Assembly: GCF_022458985.1 (NCBI RefSeq)
Contig: NC_061773.1
Span: forward strand, 16,340,001-16,404,000
Reading direction: 5' to 3'
DNA length: 64,000 nt
From: Mugil cephalus
Lineage: Eukaryota > Chordata > Actinopteri > Mugiliformes > Mugilidae
Positions 48,516-64,000 of the stretch are shown here, one piece after another. Within the stretch, counting starts at the first letter, position 1, and each line of letters begins with the position of its first letter. The position numbers and the translations under genes are program-made. The notes under the pieces are model-generated. The model had not been told where the DNA came from. It ran no database searches and saw nothing but the letters and a program-made list of their open reading frames with translations.

Positions 48516-49243
48516 CCATGACATTGCGCTCGCTACATAATAAAAGTGATCGCACACGCACCAGTTCGCCAAAGCAAGGTGGCGTCTACAACGGTCGATG
48601 TGAAGACTTTGGTCCCTTTGTCTCCTCTAACAGAAGTAAACTCCTGTTGTGTCGGAGATTTACATTTTGTTCCAACGTCTTAAATGGTTTGAATGTCTCA
48701 GTTTGAATCAATCCAGTGTCGTCAACAAAGTGGATAAAAATAATAAAAGTTTTATGTCTTGCAGATATGACGCAACCTTGACTCTAGATTTATGTTTGGG
48801 GCCATGTGAACGCATGTGTCTGATCACAACATTTTATGAATCATTTTATTTTCCCAATTTCTGGTGTAGTCATTTCTCTTTTTTTAAAAATTGCAAATAC
48901 GGTTTAACCATCATTTACATGTAGTGGAAAGGACTAAATGAAGTTTCTTTACCAGTACAACAAAGTTTATTCACGAGGTCTTGTTCTCTCGGTTCCTTTG
49001 TCTTCTCTGAAAGCCTAAGAAGAAGTCCTGTTGTGTTGACTGTTATTTGACTGTATTCCAAAGTTTTAAACGTTTTAAGGTCGGAAAAACTGGAATTTCC
49101 ACAGTCGCCCGTCCTCATCAGATAAGACGTCCCCTCTTGCCGTGTATCTTGGGTGAGACCGGTCGGTGTGAGGTGAAACAACATTAACAGGCTAGTGGTG
49201 GTGATAAGAAACAGAGCAGGGCTGATTCGGAACTGATAAAACC

Positions 49244-50782
49244 TTTATTTCACTTTAAATTGTCTTTTACATTTTTGTCCTGTTTATAACATGTAAGGTG
49301 AAACTAGAGTTGGAATTTTTTTATTTATTTTTTTTTTAAAAGACATACACAAATCTAGTATTACGTCAATAACCAGGGTGAGGGGGTGGGGGGTGGTATC
49401 GAAGAGGGGAGGTTTCTTTTTTTTTGTCATTTTTTTTTCCTCATTTTTATTGGCGTCCTTAAGCTAACTCTAAATTTTCACAACCACGTGCGCGCTAAGC
49501 AATAAAACCGTCACAGAAGCAAACTTGTTTTTTTTTTTTTTGTTATTTTTGGGTCTTTTTTTCCATTTTTTTTTTATTTTAAGCAGAATACTGGTCAGTA
49601 AAAACAAAATGATTTCAGATACCAGATATACAGACAGGCTCGGTGCCACATTCACTACTGCATGGGATCATTTTTTTCCTTACAAAGCGAAGAATAACTG
49701 CCTTTTTTTTGTTGTTGTTGTTGTTGAGCTAACGAGAAAAAGAGCGGCAGGGAGGATTTTTTTTTTTTTCTTTTTAAAACCTTTTAAACGTCAGTGCATG
49801 AAAACATTTGTCCCCAGCGAAAAAGAAAAGAAAACAAACATTGAGACACATGACTTTTCTACAGCTACAGAGTGGAATGTCGATGGTTGTTGACAAGGTT
49901 ATTGTGACACTGAGTGGAGAAACGCCCACCGGTAAATTACAGTTTCGGATTCGGGCGCAATTTTCGTCTTTAAATACAAGAAACCCGCGATCTGACTCAT
50001 TTCTATAGACGCGAAAAAATAACGAGCTGGAAAATGTACCATTGACTTGCCGATCATGATGCCCACTGATTTTACTGCAGCTGAAAGTTTAAGGTCGCCT
50101 CTACACGTACGCTTGTTTCACCGCATGAACCAAACTACGGGTTCTCACTTCCACGACTGGCTGATCGGCTGCGATTTGGCTCCTTCAACGCACGTACCTG
50201 TTGTGGACTCCACTTAAAACGATAAGAATAATAGCAAACCACTGCTTCGGTTAGTTTTCAAACTTAATTTTGGCTTCAAACCACTTGACTATTCAGATTT
50301 TTTTGCTGGGGCGTGTCCATGATTTAAGAATGCACTTTCTGTTGCAGTGAGCCAATTCTCCTAATCCCGACAGGCGTAGCTGGAATGATAACAGGATCAA
50401 TAAGTGTAGTAAAGTTTGGAAACGAGGGAGCAGCGAGCTCAGGTGTTAAATCCACAGAGTGCACAATCTCCCACTCGAAAGGCTGCAGCAGATTTGCGCG
50501 GCGATTAACGAAGGCATGCATTCTTGCGGGCAGATCACACCATTCAGAGTGGAAACTGTGGGGGGTGGGGCTTGTCTAAACTCGCCAGTACACGCAGCAC
50601 AGGAGGGCACGGAGAGGGCGAAGGAGAGGGGAGAAGAGGAGGTACCGAGGGAGGAGTGATGTGCCAAGGCAGAAAAAGAGCGGCGCGCCGTAACGGCCGG
50701 CCTCCGGGCTTCGAACGAACGGACCAACCGTTTTGATTCCCGAAAGACGGGTTTTACAGTTCACAATTTTTACAGTTTCCCC

Positions 50783-50823
<41 letters not shown>

Positions 50824-52090
50824 CCAGAGAGAAGTTTGTGTTACAAATACAATTAAAAAAGCAGCGGCGAAGGGAAATGAGGGATGTTTATAAAGGAGTT
50901 AACTTCAAGGTCCCATTTGGAAATTGTCTCAAACGTGGAGAAGGAATGTTTAGTTTTTAATCGTTTTCCAAATCAATATATATTCTTTTTCTCCTCTGTC
51001 GCTCCGAACTGGAAATACTGTGTTAAATAAAACTGCGGAGAGAGAAGAAAGTGTCCGATGAACACAGCAGGTTAAAGGCTTCCGTTTTTTAGATTTTTTT
51101 TTTGTCAGTGTCACAATACAGCCTTGTGGGAGGACCCTTCTGTATGAACCTCAGCAGAATCGCAGCTGCTGCCCAAACACGACCCCACCAGCCCCCCCCC
51201 CACCGCCCGCCCCCTCCACACCCCTCCACACCCCCCACCCCGGTCCCAGCTTTAGGAGTCTGATTAGCCGTCAGGTCGAGGATTCTGGTGGAGGAAAAAC
51301 TAAGCATCACAGTGTTTGTTGAAAATAAACGGACAGTTTAATAACCTTTTTTTGTTTTTCGTTTAAAGTGGAATAAAACCAGCCATTTTTTTTTTTTTTG
51401 CCAGTACACTAAGAAAAGCCAAAAATAGAAGGAATGGACAACTATATAAATGCATTAACTCGCTACAGAGAGGAGTTGGAGGGGGGAGGAGGGTGAGAGA
51501 ACGTACTGAGATGTTAGGAAGGAGGGAGGAACGGAAGGAGTGGGGAGAAAAAAAAAAGATTAAACAAAAGAGGGTAAAAAAAAACAAAACAAAAAGAAAA
51601 AACAGCAAAGAAATAAAAACAGAAGGAGGTGGGCTCTTCATTTGATTTGTGTTTTTTTTCGGATAAAAACCCTCCCTGCGTTAAAGACTGGGCTGGCCAG
51701 TGTTTTATTTTAGTCTGCTGGCCTGCACTGGAGTGCCATGATTGAGGGAAGGTGGGAGGGATGGAGGGAAGGAGTAATGGCGGGGTGATGGAGTCGTTTC
51801 TTTCTTTTTTTCCCCCCTCGTTTCCATTATTTATTTATTTAGTTATTTATTTTTTTGTCCCCAATAATTTGTCTGTGAAGGTTCAGGTACTATTCATGCT
51901 GTTGGTTATACAGAAGGGAAGTCGGGAAGGCTGGGCTTTGAAAAAGTGGGACGAGGGAATGAACGGGCTTGTTTATGTGTACGAAGAGAGGAAGAACAAG
52001 AGAAGAAAGAGGAGGAGAGATTAAAAGGAGGAAGAGGAGGAGGAGGAGGAAGAGGAAGAGTGTGGGGATGGGTTAACAGTGAAGTGCGCT
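49244..52090 (-). other. ywhab: Probable long 3' UTR of ywhab
   Basis: From the TAG (52091-52093) the - strand runs about 2.8 kb to AATAAA (TTTATT at 49244-49249 on the + strand). Nearer signals also exist (for example about 49447, 49573 and 51830-51850), so alternative ends are possible. The region holds a 39-nt A run (50784-50822, poly(T) in the transcript), many other T/A runs and a C-rich patch (51195-51240). No other gene is visible. Confidence 0.5.
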
Positions 52091-61625
<9,535 letters not shown>

Positions 61626-64000
61626 CTGTAAAGAGAAGGAGAAGCACAAGCAGCAGCAGCAGCAGCAGCGAAGCCCAAAGAAGAAAGAGTTAGTGTTTGG
61701 ACTTGAGCTAAAAACGTCGAGAACGATGCAAGGACGAGTGTGAGAAACAGAGTGATGGAGAGTGATACACCCATGACGTAAGTAGAGCATGCGGAAAACA
61801 TGGAAAGAAAAAAAACAGGGCTGCCACTAGAGGAGCACTGGGTAATGATCAAACCGCTGGGCTGTCACAGGCTAATCAATAAACCCCGTCACATATCACA
61901 TCCTCACATCACACACAGAGGGAAAAAAAATATCAAATAAGTCTTAACTGTACTTTGTCAAATGTCAAACACTCAATTCCAGTGAAATGGCTGCTCAGTT
62001 GTTTCATCCCAGAGGGCTTTCCGCTCTCCAGATGAATCTGTAGGTCTAAGTAGGCCACAGCCTCCATCTCTTCCATCTACACATCACACTACTAAACTCT
62101 CCACAATGAACCGTAACGTCTTTAATCCCCTACATTTTTAATCTGCATAACCTTTTTTTTTTTGTTCTGTGCAAATCTTGCACGTTTAAATTTAAAAAGA
62201 ACGAACGTCCACACAATCACAGGAGTAAAAACGTGAGTTCACACATTCAGAAGACTGGAAACCGACTTTACCCCAAATGTGTTAACGTGTCCAGAGTAGA
62301 CTCTTTAGTTTTCGACGACCACACCCTGCCACCAGACGGAGATTCAACAACCACATCTTTTTTTTTTTTTTTTTAATTTCCTTGAACCTTACCTGACCTA
62401 CCTGTGAACACAAGGCTGAGAATGGAGTTTCCCTATGGAGGGCAAGAGAGGTATAATCTATGAAAATGCTGTTTATTTTGTCAACTGCATTATGTGTTTC
62501 ATGAGAAAGCACATTTTTCACTAACTGTCGATGCATATTTGATTTAATTCAACTAGGATAGTCTAAAATAAATAACAATTATCAAAACTTAAACCACACC
62601 AACCTGAAATCTAAATGACTATACTACGCTGCATTTTTTAAAACCAATTTCCGAGAATTAAAAAAATGGTGACTAACCAAAATGATAAATACCCAACATA
62701 GAGGCGTTCACCTTGTCTGACCCTTTTCATGTTCTGTTCTTCTGCAGTGACTCACAGCTGATGTTGTTAGGTTGTCGACAACATCTAATTTCTTTATTTG
62801 ACACGTTTCTAGTCAACTCTTCGCAGACACACCTTTGGCAAGCCTCGTCCTGCTTCATGGAAGCTTCGTAAGACTAATAATTTTAAAGCTACTGCCACAA
62901 ATACTTGGGAACCTGGGATGTTATTTATAACTGATTGAGGCCTGCATGTAGGTTTTCTTTTGCTTTAAATAAGTTAATAAATTAACTTCTGTTCTCTAAA
63001 CACAAACCTGCCTGTTTTCTGTCATTTTATTTTACGTTAGTTCAGTAACCACTTAGCAAAGTGTCCTTATCTCATTTCATTTGGGCCAAGTGTCATTTTC
63101 TGGTCCACTCTGCTGCTTATTCTCTCTGTGTGAGCCAATGACCCACCGACGCAATTATTTGAAAATTTATTTTTATGACAGTACTGTGAATTGTGGCGAC
63201 ATTCTCGTGCACAGTTAGCTCATCTAGTGAATATCTTTTTTGCCGGAGAAGGGAGGCGAAGCCGAGATGACAGCCTCTTCCACTCACCTGAGCGTGAAGT
63301 GGCACAATGTATTTCTGTCCTGCGTTACAGTACCAAATCATCTCTGCTACGGCTAAGCAAACAAAAACGAAGGACAGACGTCTATCAGCGTATTCTCGTT
63401 GAGGCGTGGTCCAGGAGCCGACTGACTGACGGTATCACACAGGAATCGACGTTTGGATCTCTGGGATGCAAGGTTGGAAAACAAACCTGCACTTACCACT
63501 TCTCACCACAGGTGCCACCAAAGAGAAGAAAATGGATCTCTGAGATTGTTCTTAAGGTCTGTACTTGTGCATATATATTTCTGATCTAAAAAACAGACTC
63601 TTACACACATCCAACGCACATAATGGTGTTCACCTCAACACCACCAGATGGCACAGAGACAACCATAGCAACTAAGGCCCCTCCTCGCTGGATGGCGGCG
63701 TACTCAAGAATTACTCATTACATTTGAAAGAGGTTGTTAAGTTGAAGCTTTGACACCACCCTTGAATTTAATTAATGGTGCCCATCAGTGTGCAGATTTC
63801 CTTTCATGCTCCGTCAATCAACTATTTTTGCACACCAGCTACTGACAATTACTGACAAATTGATACCTTGTTCAGGCTCGTTTTAAAAACTTCCCTCAAG
63901 GAGGCCTTTATTGTTCCCTACAGCCGTCGTTTCGATATCCACAGTTGTAAATGAATGAAATCCGTTTTTGAATACATATGTTTATTTAATGAGCCCATTT
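61626..64000. other. Upstream of ywhab coding exon 1: intron 1 and 5' region
   Basis: A (CAG)n-like stretch is found at 61650-61670 (+ strand). The promoter and non-coding first exon of ywhab should lie here or beyond the window; I could not locate them. A 132-codon + strand frame at 63191-63589 has no recognisable domain. Confidence 0.35.

Noticed and set aside
51363-51641. 92-codon - strand frame in the ywhab 3' UTR
   Set aside because: It is a Phe/Leu/Ser-rich translation of purine/pyrimidine tracts, inside the probable UTR.
63191-63589. 132-codon + strand frame
   Set aside because: No recognisable domain, no supporting splice or poly(A) signals, and it lies in the expected 5' region of ywhab. 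Chance is the simplest reading, though transcript data could change this.

Overview
The window looks like nuclear DNA of a teleost fish, probably an acanthomorph or percomorph. The genes are vertebrate and intron-rich with short introns. The spacers are filled with relics of fish-type Tc1/mariner, hAT, Helitron and LINE elements, and one gene is a teleost-style MHC class II alpha. I saw no bacterial-type operons, CRISPR arrays, rRNA or tRNA genes. All exon limits were read by eye from splice signals and reading-frame continuity; nothing was aligned by software.

Layout. (1) 1-4.3 kb: a possible last coding exon of an unrecognised upstream gene (42-148), then an MHC class II alpha gene (exons 582-842, 1577-1858, 2095-2216) with no visible leader exon. 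An adenine-poor, G/T-rich block of about 700 bp follows. (2) 4.9-12 kb: a nest of transposons. It holds a decayed Helitron (OTU protease, repeat tract and HUH Rep pieces), then a nearly complete hAT element (7161-9542) with BED finger and transposase exons, one in-frame stop and a 3' frameshift. The hAT element is bracketed by long direct repeats. (3) 12.2-20.9 kb: ccndbp1 on the + strand, 11 coding exons, 344 codons plus stop. (4) 23.7-33.0 kb: a transglutaminase on the + strand, 15 coding exons, 733 codons plus stop, with an intact Cys/His/Asp triad. (5) 36.2-43.2 kb: tomm34 on the + strand, a non-coding first exon and 8 coding exons, 311 codons plus stop. (6) 49.2-61.6 kb: ywhab (14-3-3 beta/alpha) on the - strand, 6 coding exons, 244 codons plus stop, with a long A/T-homopolymer-rich 3' UTR. 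tomm34 and ywhab converge on a spacer of about 6 kb.

The four main genes are not one pathway. ccndbp1 is a cell-cycle/HLH regulator, the transglutaminase crosslinks proteins, tomm34 is an Hsp70/Hsp90 co-chaperone for mitochondrial precursors, and ywhab binds phosphoproteins. Their order is informative: ccndbp1 next to a transglutaminase recalls human 15q15, and tomm34 converging with ywhab recalls human 20q13, so the window joins two blocks that are separate in human. The features most worth checking are the divergent, leaderless class II alpha gene, the long direct repeats around the hAT element, an NRF1-like palindrome near its end, and a 27-bp-stem hairpin in transglutaminase intron 1. I did not find a clearly new multi-gene system.
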